From: Corynebacterium matruchotii
GTDB taxonomy: Bacteria; Actinomycetota; Actinomycetes; Mycobacteriales; Mycobacteriaceae
Direction of reading: 5' to 3'
NCBI RefSeq assembly: GCF_011612265.2
Contig: NZ_CP050134.2
Coordinates: 558,001 to 622,000 of the forward strand
Length of the DNA: 64,000 bases
Position 1 is the first letter of the stretch. Each line of letters starts with the position of its first letter. The translations under genes and the position numbers were made by a program. Of the stretch, positions 8,501 to 17,639 are shown piece by piece. Below the pieces are notes generated by a model. That model did not search any database, had not been told where the DNA came from, and saw only the letters and a list, made by a program, of their open reading frames with translations.

Positions 8501-11500
8501 ATGGCGCCGCGGAATGTGGTGCCGCAGGTGATTGATCGGGATGCTGAGTCCGCCATGCGGGATTTGACGCGGATCGCGGCGGGCGGCAGCCTGGGGGTTG
8601 AGCATGATGGGGTGGTGACGTGGGAGACCACGTTGGATGCGAACGATATTGCAGATTATAAGAATGTGACCGCGGGGTATCTGCCGAAGGCGATTCTGCC
8701 GGCCGGTACCGCGCCGGATGTGTTGGTGGGTCGGGCGTGGCCGGCGATTTTCGCGGCGGTGCAGGCGGCTAAGATTCCGGGGTCGCGTGGCGATTCCGTG
8801 GTGGAGGGCATGCTGTCGTTGGTGCATTTGGAGCATCACATTACGCTTGTCGACGACCTGCCGGACCCGGCTGCTGGGGAGGTCGTGGATCTGTCGGTGA
8901 CTGCTCGCCCGGAGGAGGTTGTGGACACGGAGATCGGCCGGATTGTGGTGATTCGGGCGGAGATTTCGGCTGATGGTCGGCCGTTGGCGAAGTTGACGGA
9001 GCGCATGGCGATTCGGGGTCGGCGGGGGAATTCGACTGCTCGTACGAATACGTCGGTGTTGCCCACCCATGAGCCGGCGCCCCGGTCGTTCCGGGCGTAT
9101 GCGAAGGTCACGGCGCCTGAGTCTATGCACCCGTTTGCGGTGGTTTCGGGGGACCGGAACCCCATTCACGTGTCGAACACTGCTGCGAAGCTGGCTGGTT
9201 TGCCGGGTGTGATTGTGCATGGCATGTGGACGTCTGCTGTTGCGGAGTTGGTGGCGGCCGGCGGCTATTCGGATGAGACCGTGACTACCGTGCCGAATCG
9301 GGTGGCGGAGTACACGGCCACCATGTTGGCCCCGATTCTGCCAGGCTCCGAGGTGGAGTTTGTGGTGGAGCGCACCGGCATTGATACCCGGCCGGGCCGG
9401 GGCGAGGTGCGGGAGGTGACCGCAACGGTGGACGGTCAGGTGGTGCTGGTTGCTACTGCAACGTTGGCGGCGCCGGACATGTTCTATGCGTTCCCCGGTC
9501 AGGGGATTCAGTCCCAGGGCATGGGTATGGAGGCCCGGTCGAAGTCGCCGGCGGCGAAGGATGTGTGGGCGCGGGCGGATCGGCACACCCGGAATAAGCT
9601 GGGCTTTTCCGTGCTGGAGATTGTGCAGAATAACCCCCAGGAGGTGGTGGTTCGGGGCGAGAAGTTCACGCACCCGAAGGGTGTGCTGTTTTTGACCCAG
9701 TTCACCCAGGTGGCCATGGCCTGCCTGGGGGTGGCGCAGGTCGCCCAGATGCGGGAGGCCCATGCGTTGAATCAGCGGGCGTATTTCGCCGGCCATTCCG
9801 TGGGCGAGTACAACGCGTTGGCCGCCTACGCTGCGGTGCTGTCGCTCGAAAATGTGATCGAGATCGTGTATCAGCGTGGTTTGACGATGCACCGGCTGGT
9901 GGAGCGAGACGAGCACGGCGTTTCCAACTATGGGTTGGCCGCTTTGCGACCCCACAAGATGGGGTTGAACGCCGATAACGTGTTCGATTACGTGCAGTCG
10001 ATTTCGGCGGAATCCGGCGAGTTCTTAGAGATTGTGAACTATAACCTGGCCGGCATGCAGTACGCGGTGGCCGGCACGATGAAGGGTCTGAAGGCGTTAC
10101 AGGCCGACTGTGAGGCCAAGGCTCCTGGCCTGCGGGCGTTCATTCTGATTCCGGGCATTGATGTGCCGTTCCATTCCTCGCACCTGTTGGGTGGTGTGGA
10201 TAATTTCCGTGAGCATCTTGACGATCTGCTGCCGGCGGAGGTGGATTTGGACATTCTGGTGGGTCGCTACATCCCGAACCTGGTGGCCCGACCGTTCGAA
10301 CTCACCCGCGATTTCGTGCAGGCCATGTTGGATGTGGTCGATGCGCCCATTCTGCGCAAGGTGCTCAAGAACTTCGATGAGGAGCTGCGCCGGCCGGCCC
10401 GGTTGGCCCGCACCTTGTTGGTGGAGTTGTTGGCTTGGCAGTTTGCCTCCCCGGTGCGGTGGATTGAAACCCAGGATTTGCTGTTGCGACCCAAGGCCGA
10501 CGGCGGCCTGGGTGTGCACTGGTTCGTGGAGGTGGGCGTGGGGTCCGCCCCAACCCTGGCCAATATGATGGCGCAAACCGCGGCCCTGCCGCAGTATCGG
10601 GGCACCGACCTGGAGATTCTCAACGTGGAGCGGGAAGCCGGCATTGTGTTCGCCACCGACGAGTTCCACCGCGAGGTGCCCGCTGTAGCCGGTTCGGATG
10701 CGGATCGGGATGTCGAGGCTGATGCTCCCGCCACTGAGGTGCCCGCGCCGGTGTTGGCGAAGGTGACGGAGCCGGAGCTGGCCCCGGCCGCCCCGGCCGT
10801 TGGGGTGCCGGCCGATATCGAGTTCAGCCCCTCGGACGCGACCGCTATGCTCATCGCCTTGTGGACCAAGGTACGGCCCGACCAAATGGCCGCTACCGAT
10901 TCGATCGAAACTTTGGTCGAAGGTGTGTCGTCGCGTCGGAACCAGCTGCTGCTGGACCTGGGTGTGGAGTTCGGCTTGGGCGCCATTGATGGTGCCGCCG
11001 ATGCGGAACTCGCCGACCTGTATAAGACCGTCACCCGCATGGCCAAGGGCTACACCGCCTTCGGTCCGGTCCTGTCCGATGCTGTGGGGGATGCGCTGCG
11101 CCGCCTGACCGGCCCAACCGGGAAACGCCCCAACTATGTGGCCGAACGCGTCACCGGAACCTGGGGTCTGGGCCAGGGCTGGGCGGACCATGTGGTGGCC
11201 GCCGTGGTCATGGGCGCCCGGGAGGGCGCGTCCCTGCGTGGCGGGGACCTGGCCACCCTGGCCCCGGCCAACCCCGGCACTGTCGCTGATTTGGACCAGC
11301 TCATTGATGCCGCCGTGCAGGCGGTTGCCGCGGACCGTGGGGTGGCCGTCGCCAAGCCGGGTGCCGGCGGTTCCGGTGGGGGAGTGGTAGACTCCGCCGC
11401 CCTTGGGGAATTCGCCGAACAGGTCACCGGCAAGGCCGGTGTGCTGGCCCAAACCGCCCGCACTATCCTTTCGAACCTGGGGTTGGCGGAGCCGGCCACC

Positions 11501-14500
11501 GTGGTTGACCTGGACGATGCCGACGCGGATGCCGCCCTGTACGAGCTGGTGGCCCGGGAACTGGGGTCCGACTGGCCCCGGCAGGTGGCGCCCAGCTTCG
11601 ACGCGCGTAAAACCGTGCTGCTGGACGACCGGTGGGCCTCCGCCCGCGAAGACGTGTCCCGGGTGGCCCTCGGGGAACTGGATGCCGCCGACCTGGACCT
11701 CACCGGTGCCGGCGAGGCGGTGGCCCGGCAGGCCGAATACTTCGGCCTGGACGATCTGGCCGCCCAGGCGCGGGACCTGCGGCCACTGGAGTTTGCCGAC
11801 GATATCGCGGTCGTGACCGGCGCCTCCCCGAACTCGATCGCGGCGAGCGTCGTCAAGCAGCTGCTGCGGGGCGGGGCAACGGTGGTGGTCACCACATCGT
11901 CGCTGAGCCACGCGCGGTTGGGCTTCTACAAGCAACTCTATGCGGAATCCGCGCGCGGCCAGGCGGCCCTGTGGGTCGTGCCCGCCAACCTGTCCAGCTA
12001 CGCCGATCTCGATAATGTGATCGAATGGATCGGTTCGGAGCAGACCGCCACGGTGAACGGGGCGACGAAACTCATCAAGCCCGCCCTGAAACCCACCCTG
12101 CTGTTCCCCTTCGCCGCCCCCAGCGTCTCCGGGACCCTCGTCGACGCTGGTGCACCCGCGGAAATGCAAATGCGGCTGCTCCTGTGGTCCGTGGAACGGC
12201 TCATCGCCGGCCTGTCCGCCATCGGCACCAGCACCCACGTGGGCGCCCGCCTGCACGTGGTCCTGCCCGGCTCCCCCAACCGGGGCCGGTTCGGCGGGGA
12301 CGGCGCCTACGGGGAATCCAAGGCGTCCCTGGATGCGCTCGTCAACCGGTGGAACGCCGAAACCACGTGGAAACCGAACACCTCTTTGGTGCACATGCTC
12401 ATCGGCTGGGTGCGGGGCACCGGCCTCATGGGCGGCAACGATCCCCTGGTTGAAGCCGTGGAGAAGGCCGGGGTCACCACCTACTCCACCGATGAAATCG
12501 CCGAACTGTTGATCGAACAAATCAGCGAGGATGTGCGTCGTAAAGCTGCGGAACACCCCGTCGTGGTGGACGCCACCGGCGGCCTGGGCAAGAGCGACAT
12601 CAACCTGTCCGAACTCGCCCGGCAAGCCAAGGCGCAGCAGCCCACCACCGGGGGCGACGCCGACCAGCCGGACACTATCCCCGCCCTCCCCACCCCCTAC
12701 CGGCCCATTGCGGAAACCACCCCCGACTTCACCGGGCAAGTCACCCAAGATCTCGACGACATGGTCGTCATTGTCGGCGTGGGCGAGGTTGGGCCGCTGG
12801 GCTCCGACCGCACCCGCTTCGACGTGGAACTCACCGGCGACCTCACCGCCGCCGGCGTGATCGAACTCGCCTGGACCATGGGGCTCATCCACTGGGACAC
12901 CGACAGCTGGTACACCCGCGACGACGAACCCATCGATGAGGCCGACATTTACGACCGCTATCACGACGATGTGCTCGCCCGCGTGGGGGTGCGCCGCTAC
13001 CACGACGACTTCGGCATGGTGGGCAACCTGGCGCCGGAGCTCACCACCATCTACCTGGACCAAGACCTGTCCTTCAACGTTGCCGACAAGGCCACGGCCA
13101 AAACCTACGTGGACTCCGAACCGGACACCACCACCGCCAGCTTCGACGAAGAAGCAGGGGAGTGGATCGTCACTCGCAAGGCCGGCTCCGCGGTGCGCGT
13201 CCCCCGGCGCATGGCCATGTCCCGCTTCGTCGGCGGCCAAATCCCCGAAGGCTTCGACCCCGCCGTGTACGGCATCCCCGCCGACATGATCGACAACCTC
13301 GACCGGGTCGCCATCTGGAACCTCGTGGCCACCGTCGAAGCCTTCCTCAACTCCGGCTTCAGCCCCGCGGAACTGCTCCGTGCCGTGCACCCCGCACGGG
13401 TGTCCTCCACCCAAGGTACCGGCCTGGGCGGCATGGAATCCATGCGCTCCCTCTACATTGATGGCCTGCTGGCGGAGCCGCGGCAAAACGACATTCTGCA
13501 AGAAGCCCTGCCCAACGTCATGGCGGCCCACGTCATGCAATCCTACGTGGGCGGCTACGGCCAAATGATCCACCCGGTCGCCGCCTGCGCCACCGCCGCG
13601 GTGTCCGTGGAAGAAGGCGTGGACAAGATCAAACTGGGCAAGTCCGACTTCGTGGTGGCCGGCGGCTACGACGACCTGTCCATCGAAGGCATCACCGGCT
13701 TCGGCGACATGGCGGCCACCGCCGATTCGAACGAAATGGCGGCCAAGGGCATCGACGAACGCTACTTCAGCCGGGCCAACGACCGGCGCCGGGGTGGCTT
13801 CGTGGAGTCCGCCGGCGGTGGCACGGTGCTGCTGGCCCGGGGGTCCGTGGCCGCCGACCTGGGCCTGCCGGTGCTGGGCGTGATCGGGTTCGCCGAATCC
13901 TTCGCTGATGGCGTGCACACCTCCATCCCCGCACCAGGGTTGGGTGCGCTGGGTGCGGGCCGGGGCGGCACGGAATCTCGGCTGCGGAAACAACTCGCCC
14001 AGGTGGGTGTTGGTGTGGATGACATCGCGGTGATTTCGAAGCACGACACGTCCACCACGGCGAACGACCCGAACGAGTCCGACCTGCACGAGCGGCTGGC
14101 CGCCGCCATCGGCCGGACCCCGGGCAACCCGCTGTATGTGGTGTCGCAAAAAACCCTGACCGGCCACGCGAAGGGCGGTGCCGCCGCCTTCCAAATGATC
14201 GGTTTGACGCAGGTGCTGCGGTCCGGCCAGGTGCCGGCGAACCGGGCATTGGACTGCGTGGACCCGGTGCTGGCCGACTACGAATACCTGGTGTGGCTGC
14301 GCAAGCCCCTGGATTTGACGTCCCGGCCGCCGAAGGCAGGCATCGTAACCTCCCTCGGGTTCGGCCATGTGTCCGCCCTGGTGGCGATCGTGCACCCGGC
14401 GGCATTCGTGGCGGCGGTGCGGGCCCAGCGCGGTGCGGCCGCCGCAGCCAAGTGGGCGGACCAGGCCCACACCCGGCAGCAGGCCGGCACCCGCCGACTC

Positions 14501-14659
14501 CTGGACGCCATGTATGGTGGCCTGCCGCTCTACGAACGCCCGCAGGACCGGAACCTGGGCGGCACCACCGGCGCCCCGGCGAAGGAACGCGAGGCTGCCG
14601 TGCTGTTGAGCGATAAGGCCCGGCTCGTGGATGGGGTGCTGACCATCATCGACGACTAG
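5561..14659 (+). CDS. fasA: Type I fatty acid synthase (multifunctional FAS-I)
   Basis: A 3,032-residue megasynthase that makes long-chain acyl-CoA from acetyl- and malonyl-CoA in the cytoplasm. Domains in order: acetyltransferase (GHSQG, Ser about 133); enoyl reductase from about 400 (MLAGMTPTTVDP); dehydratase about 1190-1240 (VVSGDRNPIHV); malonyl/palmitoyl transferase from about 1306 (FPGQGIQSQG; GHSVGE, Ser about 1413); acyl carrier domain (ATDSIETL, Ser about 1781 for phosphopantetheine); ketoreductase about 2080-2260 (VVTGASPNSIA; YGESK); ketosynthase from about 2400 (active Cys about 2676 in AACATAAV; later KHDTST and TGHAKGGAAA). All active sites are present. I chose the GTG at 5561 for its AGGAG at 5548-5552; an in-frame ATG lies at 5504. 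acpS follows and FasR is nearby, as at the fasA locus of C. glutamicum. Confidence 0.97.
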   Translation: MTDHSINVGLRAGSDRLVARFAQEPFALVFSGQGFDWLTTLKTAVNQGASRTVAPLVEQANELIAPVVDQIAGTRTVGFDPIGWASSTKEISFDATQAAISVPGIFVSQLAVLDVLESQGLDVDAAVTSLGHSQGILGVFACQDLTRAAEVLAIAQLVGAAVTRQARVTGLVAQGDAGPMVAIGNITREQLQQAIDTACGDLDESIRPTIGLRNARTTYVLVGRPEDNRKILDLLRHQAAKDAKAVENKLRGGAPFNPNIAPLDVQVGFHHPAMIPAVDQVVLWATEAGLNQELAREVATKVMVTPVDWVEQVRDAVAAGARWLLDVGPDTGVTFLTEEILAGSGAATLPVANPDGQALLFDADQAPELPRPYSDYAPTLADSPRGPRLVTKFTELTGRTPMMLAGMTPTTVDPEIVAAAANAGHWAELAGGGQVTPELLEANIEKLTGLLDEGVNAEFNSMFLDPYLWKMQIGGKRLVPKARDNGAPIDGIVISAGMPDHDDAITLIRELRDGGFPWIAFKPGAVRQVAKVLSVAKDVPDIPIIMQVEGGKAGGHHSWADLDELLIATYESIRSCANVVLCVGGGIGTPQQAAHYLTGDWSLKYDLPAMPVDGILIGTAAMATREAKTSPSVKRLLVETKGISGWVGAGHADGGMASGRSQLGADIHEIDNSFARAGRLLDEVAGDAEAVAARREEIIAAIAKTAKPYFGDVEQMSYLEWLGRYVELSGPYRGKWTDPSWFERFVQMVRRAEARLVDQDHGEFVPSVAPTVSMTDDPAAVVARLGKLYPRATDLVHPSDAAWFLELAKTPGKPVNFVPVIDQDVRRWWRSDSLWQSQDERYDADQVAIIPGISAVAGITRVNEPVEELLARFNDAAIDLLFERGVELAEAFPDPVPMVLAASGTYWAGRHQPSVIARLGDVDAWELREDPEEYTSAYHPPTGATLVASNGEQSVLTVPLAGSTAFGTTANLAIRFTTPIMAPRNVVPQVIDRDAESAMRDLTRIAAGGSLGVEHDGVVTWETTLDANDIADYKNVTAGYLPKAILPAGTAPDVLVGRAWPAIFAAVQAAKIPGSRGDSVVEGMLSLVHLEHHITLVDDLPDPAAGEVVDLSVTARPEEVVDTEIGRIVVIRAEISADGRPLAKLTERMAIRGRRGNSTARTNTSVLPTHEPAPRSFRAYAKVTAPESMHPFAVVSGDRNPIHVSNTAAKLAGLPGVIVHGMWTSAVAELVAAGGYSDETVTTVPNRVAEYTATMLAPILPGSEVEFVVERTGIDTRPGRGEVREVTATVDGQVVLVATATLAAPDMFYAFPGQGIQSQGMGMEARSKSPAAKDVWARADRHTRNKLGFSVLEIVQNNPQEVVVRGEKFTHPKGVLFLTQFTQVAMACLGVAQVAQMREAHALNQRAYFAGHSVGEYNALAAYAAVLSLENVIEIVYQRGLTMHRLVERDEHGVSNYGLAALRPHKMGLNADNVFDYVQSISAESGEFLEIVNYNLAGMQYAVAGTMKGLKALQADCEAKAPGLRAFILIPGIDVPFHSSHLLGGVDNFREHLDDLLPAEVDLDILVGRYIPNLVARPFELTRDFVQAMLDVVDAPILRKVLKNFDEELRRPARLARTLLVELLAWQFASPVRWIETQDLLLRPKADGGLGVHWFVEVGVGSAPTLANMMAQTAALPQYRGTDLEILNVEREAGIVFATDEFHREVPAVAGSDADRDVEADAPATEVPAPVLAKVTEPELAPAAPAVGVPADIEFSPSDATAMLIALWTKVRPDQMAATDSIETLVEGVSSRRNQLLLDLGVEFGLGAIDGAADAELADLYKTVTRMAKGYTAFGPVLSDAVGDALRRLTGPTGKRPNYVAERVTGTWGLGQGWADHVVAAVVMGAREGASLRGGDLATLAPANPGTVADLDQLIDAAVQAVAADRGVAVAKPGAGGSGGGVVDSAALGEFAEQVTGKAGVLAQTARTILSNLGLAEPATVVDLDDADADAALYELVARELGSDWPRQVAPSFDARKTVLLDDRWASAREDVSRVALGELDAADLDLTGAGEAVARQAEYFGLDDLAAQARDLRPLEFADDIAVVTGASPNSIAASVVKQLLRGGATVVVTTSSLSHARLGFYKQLYAESARGQAALWVVPANLSSYADLDNVIEWIGSEQTATVNGATKLIKPALKPTLLFPFAAPSVSGTLVDAGAPAEMQMRLLLWSVERLIAGLSAIGTSTHVGARLHVVLPGSPNRGRFGGDGAYGESKASLDALVNRWNAETTWKPNTSLVHMLIGWVRGTGLMGGNDPLVEAVEKAGVTTYSTDEIAELLIEQISEDVRRKAAEHPVVVDATGGLGKSDINLSELARQAKAQQPTTGGDADQPDTIPALPTPYRPIAETTPDFTGQVTQDLDDMVVIVGVGEVGPLGSDRTRFDVELTGDLTAAGVIELAWTMGLIHWDTDSWYTRDDEPIDEADIYDRYHDDVLARVGVRRYHDDFGMVGNLAPELTTIYLDQDLSFNVADKATAKTYVDSEPDTTTASFDEEAGEWIVTRKAGSAVRVPRRMAMSRFVGGQIPEGFDPAVYGIPADMIDNLDRVAIWNLVATVEAFLNSGFSPAELLRAVHPARVSSTQGTGLGGMESMRSLYIDGLLAEPRQNDILQEALPNVMAAHVMQSYVGGYGQMIHPVAACATAAVSVEEGVDKIKLGKSDFVVAGGYDDLSIEGITGFGDMAATADSNEMAAKGIDERYFSRANDRRRGGFVESAGGGTVLLARGSVAADLGLPVLGVIGFAESFADGVHTSIPAPGLGALGAGRGGTESRLRKQLAQVGVGVDDIAVISKHDTSTTANDPNESDLHERLAAAIGRTPGNPLYVVSQKTLTGHAKGGAAAFQMIGLTQVLRSGQVPANRALDCVDPVLADYEYLVWLRKPLDLTSRPPKAGIVTSLGFGHVSALVAIVHPAAFVAAVRAQRGAAAAAKWADQAHTRQQAGTRRLLDAMYGGLPLYERPQDRNLGGTTGAPAKEREAAVLLSDKARLVDGVLTIIDD

Positions 14660-14673
14660 GCTAGGGCCATTCG

Positions 14674-14717
14674 TGCGCGGCCGCACCCCTGGAAGCAGCA
14701 GAGGGTGCGGCCGCGCA
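14674..14717 (+). terminator. Perfect 15-bp hairpin between fasA and acpS
   Basis: TGCGCGGCCGCACCC at 14674-14688 pairs perfectly with 14703-14717. It begins 15 bases after the fasA stop. There is no T-run; it may terminate or attenuate transcription into acpS, or stabilise the fasA mRNA end. Confidence 0.65.
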
Positions 14718-14764
14718 TCGCGTTACGACGCCCCAACGGGCGCGAAGAATGACACAATGAACCC

Positions 14765-15172
14765 ATGAGTATCGGCATCGACATCGTGCACATCCCCAAA
14801 TTCGCGGAACAGCTCGACATCCCCGGCAGCAGATTCGAACAAGTCTTCACCCCCCTGGAGCTGCGGGTTGCCGCCACCAAACCAACCAGGTCCCGCCGGA
14901 TGGAGCATCTTGCCGGCCGGTGGGCGGCCAAAGAAGCCTTCATCAAAGCGTGGGGCCAGGAATCCTACGGCAAACCACCCCTCATAGGCGAAGACCAGGT
15001 TGACTGGTCGGAAATCCAAGTCACCCCGGATAGGTGGGGGCGCACCATCATCACCCTAAGCGGGGCCATCGCGCAACAATGCGGCCACACCAACATCCAG
15101 GTGAGCATCAGCCACGACGGTGACTACGCCACCGCCATCTGCACCCTCCCCACGGGAAACCAACCCGGCTAG
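14765..15172 (+). CDS. acpS: Holo-[acyl-carrier-protein] synthase
   Basis: A 135-residue AcpS-type phosphopantetheinyl transferase. It shows GIDIV at residues 4-8 (Asp6 as magnesium ligand), F-T-P-L-E around residue 30, and LAGRWAAKEAF with Glu57, the two hallmark motifs. It should transfer 4'-phosphopantetheine from CoA to the carrier-domain serine of the fatty acid synthase encoded just upstream, which explains the conserved pairing. Its stop codon overlaps that of the convergent fasR gene (15169-15172), leaving no space between the two. Confidence 0.95.
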   Translation: MSIGIDIVHIPKFAEQLDIPGSRFEQVFTPLELRVAATKPTRSRRMEHLAGRWAAKEAFIKAWGQESYGKPPLIGEDQVDWSEIQVTPDRWGRTIITLSGAIAQQCGHTNIQVSISHDGDYATAICTLPTGNQPG

Positions 15173-15825
15173 CTGGTTGCCACCGCAAACAGGTAGGCGA
15201 TGAGCATCCGCTTAATCTCATCCACCGTGGCATGAAACATATGATCCGTCATGTGCTCATCATGCACGGAATAATTCAACAACGACACCATGGTGTGCAC
15301 CAGCAGCCCCGCAATGGTCAACCGCTCATTCCGGCTCGCATTCGGCGCCAATGGCCGCAACACCTCCGCTAACAACGCCAACACCGGCTGCTCCGTGGCC
15401 GCTGCCGTCGCCCGGGTCGCCGGGGTAGACTGCACCGCATGCCACACCGCCCGCCGGGACGGATCCGCCCGCCACATGTCGGCCAAATGGTCGATCAACT
15501 CATCAAGAATATCCGGCCATTGCAGGGCCGGAACCTGGTCGGCAAACCTCTGTAACTCCGCCACCGTGTCGGCGGTGTCCTCCCGATCCAACTCGCAAAT
15601 CAGCACATACTTATTGGCAAAAAACTGGTACAACGTGCCAATAGGCACCTCGGCCCGCTTCGCCACCTCGTCGAACGTAAACGACTCAAACCCCATATCA
15701 ACAAGCACGCTTCGGGCGGCTGCGAGTATGCGGGAATACTTCGCCCGGGATCGTTGCTGCGCCGGCCGCCGGCGAGGTTGAAGAATCTTCTCCGCCGCAT
15801 TCAGATCCAAGTCATCACCGCCCAT
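15169..15825 (-). CDS. fasR: TetR-family regulator of fatty acid synthesis
   Basis: A 218-residue TetR protein. A basic N-terminal segment (RRRPAQQRSRAKYSRI) leads into the helix-turn-helix SFTFDEVAKRAEVPIGTLYQFFANK, followed by an all-helical ligand domain. Its position between acpS and a bcp-type peroxiredoxin is that of fasR in C. glutamicum, whose product represses fasA and acetyl-CoA carboxylase genes and responds to acyl-CoA. I took the ATG at 15825; a GTG just before it and a TTG overlapping the bcp stop are alternatives. It lies seven bases after bcp on the same strand and is probably co-transcribed with it. Confidence 0.88.
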   Translation of the reverse strand: MGGDDLDLNAAEKILQPRRRPAQQRSRAKYSRILAAARSVLVDMGFESFTFDEVAKRAEVPIGTLYQFFANKYVLICELDREDTADTVAELQRFADQVPALQWPDILDELIDHLADMWRADPSRRAVWHAVQSTPATRATAAATEQPVLALLAEVLRPLAPNASRNERLTIAGLLVHTMVSLLNYSVHDEHMTDHMFHATVDEIKRMLIAYLFAVATS

Positions 15826-15832
15826 CACCAGA

Positions 15833-16309
15833 CTAGTTAAAACCAAGCTCCCTTAATACCCGCGCCACATGGCCAGTGGCACGCACGTTATATAGCGCCT
15901 TTTCAATCATGCCATCAGCCCCCACCACAAAAGTGGACCGGATAACACCCTGCACTACTTTACCGTAATTCTTTTTCTCCCCAAATGCGCCATACGACCG
16001 CATCACCGCCTTGTCGACGTCGGAAAGCAATGGGAACGTCAACCCATGATCCTTCCGAAATTTCGCAAGCCGTTCCGGCGAGTCCGGCGAAATCCCCACC
16101 ACCGCAACCCCCGCACCATTCAACTGTGCCAACGAATCCCGAAAATCACACGCCTCCTTTGTGCAGCCGGGAGTGTTCGCCTTGGGATAAAAATAAACGA
16201 TCACCCGCTCACCTGCATAATCAGCCAATGACGTGGTCTCACCCGCATCATTCGGGAGGCTAAACGCCGGGGCAACAGCGCCAGGTTTCAGACGCATATT
16301 TTCACTCAT
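15833..16309 (-). CDS. bcp: Thioredoxin-dependent peroxiredoxin (BCP/PrxQ)
   Basis: A 158-residue 2-Cys peroxiredoxin. YFYPKANTPGCTKEACDFRD gives the peroxidatic Cys49 in the T-P-G-C loop and the second Cys54 five residues on, the PrxQ arrangement. It reduces hydrogen peroxide and organic peroxides using thioredoxin. The ATG at 16309 gives MSENMRLKPG and the usual family length; the longer open frame upstream does not belong to the family. It is divergent from the DUF3618 gene and leads into fasR. Confidence 0.93.
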   Translation of the reverse strand: MSENMRLKPGAVAPAFSLPNDAGETTSLADYAGERVIVYFYPKANTPGCTKEACDFRDSLAQLNGAGVAVVGISPDSPERLAKFRKDHGLTFPLLSDVDKAVMRSYGAFGEKKNYGKVVQGVIRSTFVVGADGMIEKALYNVRATGHVARVLRELGFN

Positions 16310-16402
16310 GCGCCTAACTCTACCTGTTTGTCCACATTTCCTGAGTTTTTGGCTAAGGTGTAGGAGAAAGAAATACACAAATGACCAACAGGGAGTTTTT
16401 CC

Positions 16403-16684
16403 GTGGCACGCAATATTAATGATATTCAGCGCGATATCGACCGCAATCGCCGCAATCTGGCCCAAACGCTAGACGAAATTATCGATCGCGCCAAGCCCAC
16501 CAACGTCGCCGGAGACGTCAAAACAGTGATGGTCGCCAAGCTACAAGACCCAGAAATCCAAAAAATTGTAGCGGGCGTGGGCGCCGTCGTGGTTGGCCTC
16601 GTGGTATTGACCATGGCGCGCTCGGCGAAGCGTCGTAAAGAGCTCAAAGAACTCCGCCAACTACTTGTCGCCCGCGATAGTTAA
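16403..16684 (+). CDS. DUF3618 membrane protein
   Basis: A 93-residue protein with an N-terminal charged helix, INDIQRDIDRNRRNLAQTLDEI, typical of DUF3618, and one transmembrane segment near residues 55-71 (VAGVGAVVVGLVVLTMA) followed by a basic tail (KRRKELKELRQ). Translation starts at a GTG with AGGGAG upstream. The family is usually found beside bcp in corynebacteria and mycobacteria, as here. Its role is unknown; a scaffold at the inner membrane is possible. Confidence 0.8.
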   Translation: MARNINDIQRDIDRNRRNLAQTLDEIIDRAKPTNVAGDVKTVMVAKLQDPEIQKIVAGVGAVVVGLVVLTMARSAKRRKELKELRQLLVARDS

Positions 16685-16692
16685 CCCTTCCG

Positions 16693-17241
16693 TTACGCCA
16701 ACTGGGCCCCAGCGCCCACCATTTCTTGCAGCGCGGCCTCACCGGTCTCGTCGGCCACAGCCGCCACCAAATCGGTGAGCACCCGCACCTCAAAACCCTC
16801 ACGCAGCGCATCCAAAACCGTGGCCCGCACACAATAATCCGTGGCAATCCCCACCACATCAATGATGTCCACATCATGCGCCCGCAACCAGTCGGCTAAC
16901 CCAACACCATCATTGGTTGCCCCCTCGAAACCCGAATATGCGGCCGAATGCTGCCCCTTGAAAAACGCTGCGGTCACCGGCACATCCGCCAACGCCGAAT
17001 GCAACTCGGCGCCGGGCGACCCCGCAACACAATGCACCGGCCACGAATCCCGAAAATCCGGATCGGCATTAAAATGCGCACCCGGATCAATATGCCAATC
17101 CTGGGTCGTCACCACCACCGGATAATCCTTCGCCTTCACCCATTCGGCAATGCCCTCAGCCACCGCCGTTCCGCCGGCAACCCCCAAGGCGCCGCCGGGA
17201 CAAAAATCATTCTGAACATCAACAATTACTAATGCACGCAT
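16693..17241 (-). CDS. pncA: Nicotinamidase / pyrazinamidase
   Basis: A 182-residue isochorismatase-fold amidase. It opens MRALVIVDVQNDFCPGG with catalytic Asp8, has the lysine in TAAFFKGQHSAAYSGF and the nucleophile Cys137 in GIATDYCVRATV. It converts nicotinamide to nicotinate for NAD salvage and would also activate pyrazinamide. The ATG at 17241 is preceded by GGAG. It is convergent with the DUF3618 gene, with only eight bases between them. Confidence 0.93.
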   Translation of the reverse strand: MRALVIVDVQNDFCPGGALGVAGGTAVAEGIAEWVKAKDYPVVVTTQDWHIDPGAHFNADPDFRDSWPVHCVAGSPGAELHSALADVPVTAAFFKGQHSAAYSGFEGATNDGVGLADWLRAHDVDIIDVVGIATDYCVRATVLDALREGFEVRVLTDLVAAVADETGEAALQEMVGAGAQLA

Positions 17242-17514
17242 GAGCTCCAGCATAGTGGAGGATAACAATCACCGATTAGGGGCATGAGGAGTTCCTGGCA
17301 TCCCATAAGGTGCACGTCGTCGGCCCACGCGCCGGGTGAGAACGGTGCGTGACCTTTGCGGTTAGGGTGACGACGATGCCGCGTTTTTGTTCGGCACTTG
17401 TCCGATAGGGAAGGGGGAAGTAGCAGTCGGTTATCCCACCCCCATTATGTCTGAGCAGTGCTGTGGGATAAACCCCTGTATATTGCCAGAAACGGGGGTG
17501 AAAATATATAATGG

Positions 17515-17551
17515 CAAAAAGAAACCCCGCTGGCCACATGACCTAACGGGG
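17515..17551 (-). terminator. Terminator of tRNA-Lys
   Basis: On the minus strand CCCCG (17551-17547) pairs with CGGGG (17529-17525), followed by TTTCTTTTT. It lies just downstream of the tRNA gene. Confidence 0.5.
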
Positions 17552-17566
17552 GTAAAAATCAATTTG

Positions 17567-17639
17567 TGCGCCATCAGGGACTCGAACCCCGAACTCACTG
17601 ATTAAGAGTCAGTTGCTCTACCAATTGAGCTAATGGCGC
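17567..17639 (-). tRNA. tRNA-Lys (anticodon CTT)
   Basis: The 73-base cloverleaf has acceptor arms GCGCCAT/ATGGCGC, a D arm AGCTCAATTGGTAGAGC, anticodon loop CTCTTAA giving CTT, and the T arm GGGGTTCGAGTCCC. CCA is not encoded. Confidence 0.95.

Noticed and set aside
10097..14686. A 1,529-codon open frame on the minus strand, and another of 829 codons at 7466-9955
   Set aside because: Both lie fully antisense to fasA, whose domains and active sites are all intact. The antisense products are His/Gly/Arg-rich with no domain, as expected from the GC-rich codon pattern.
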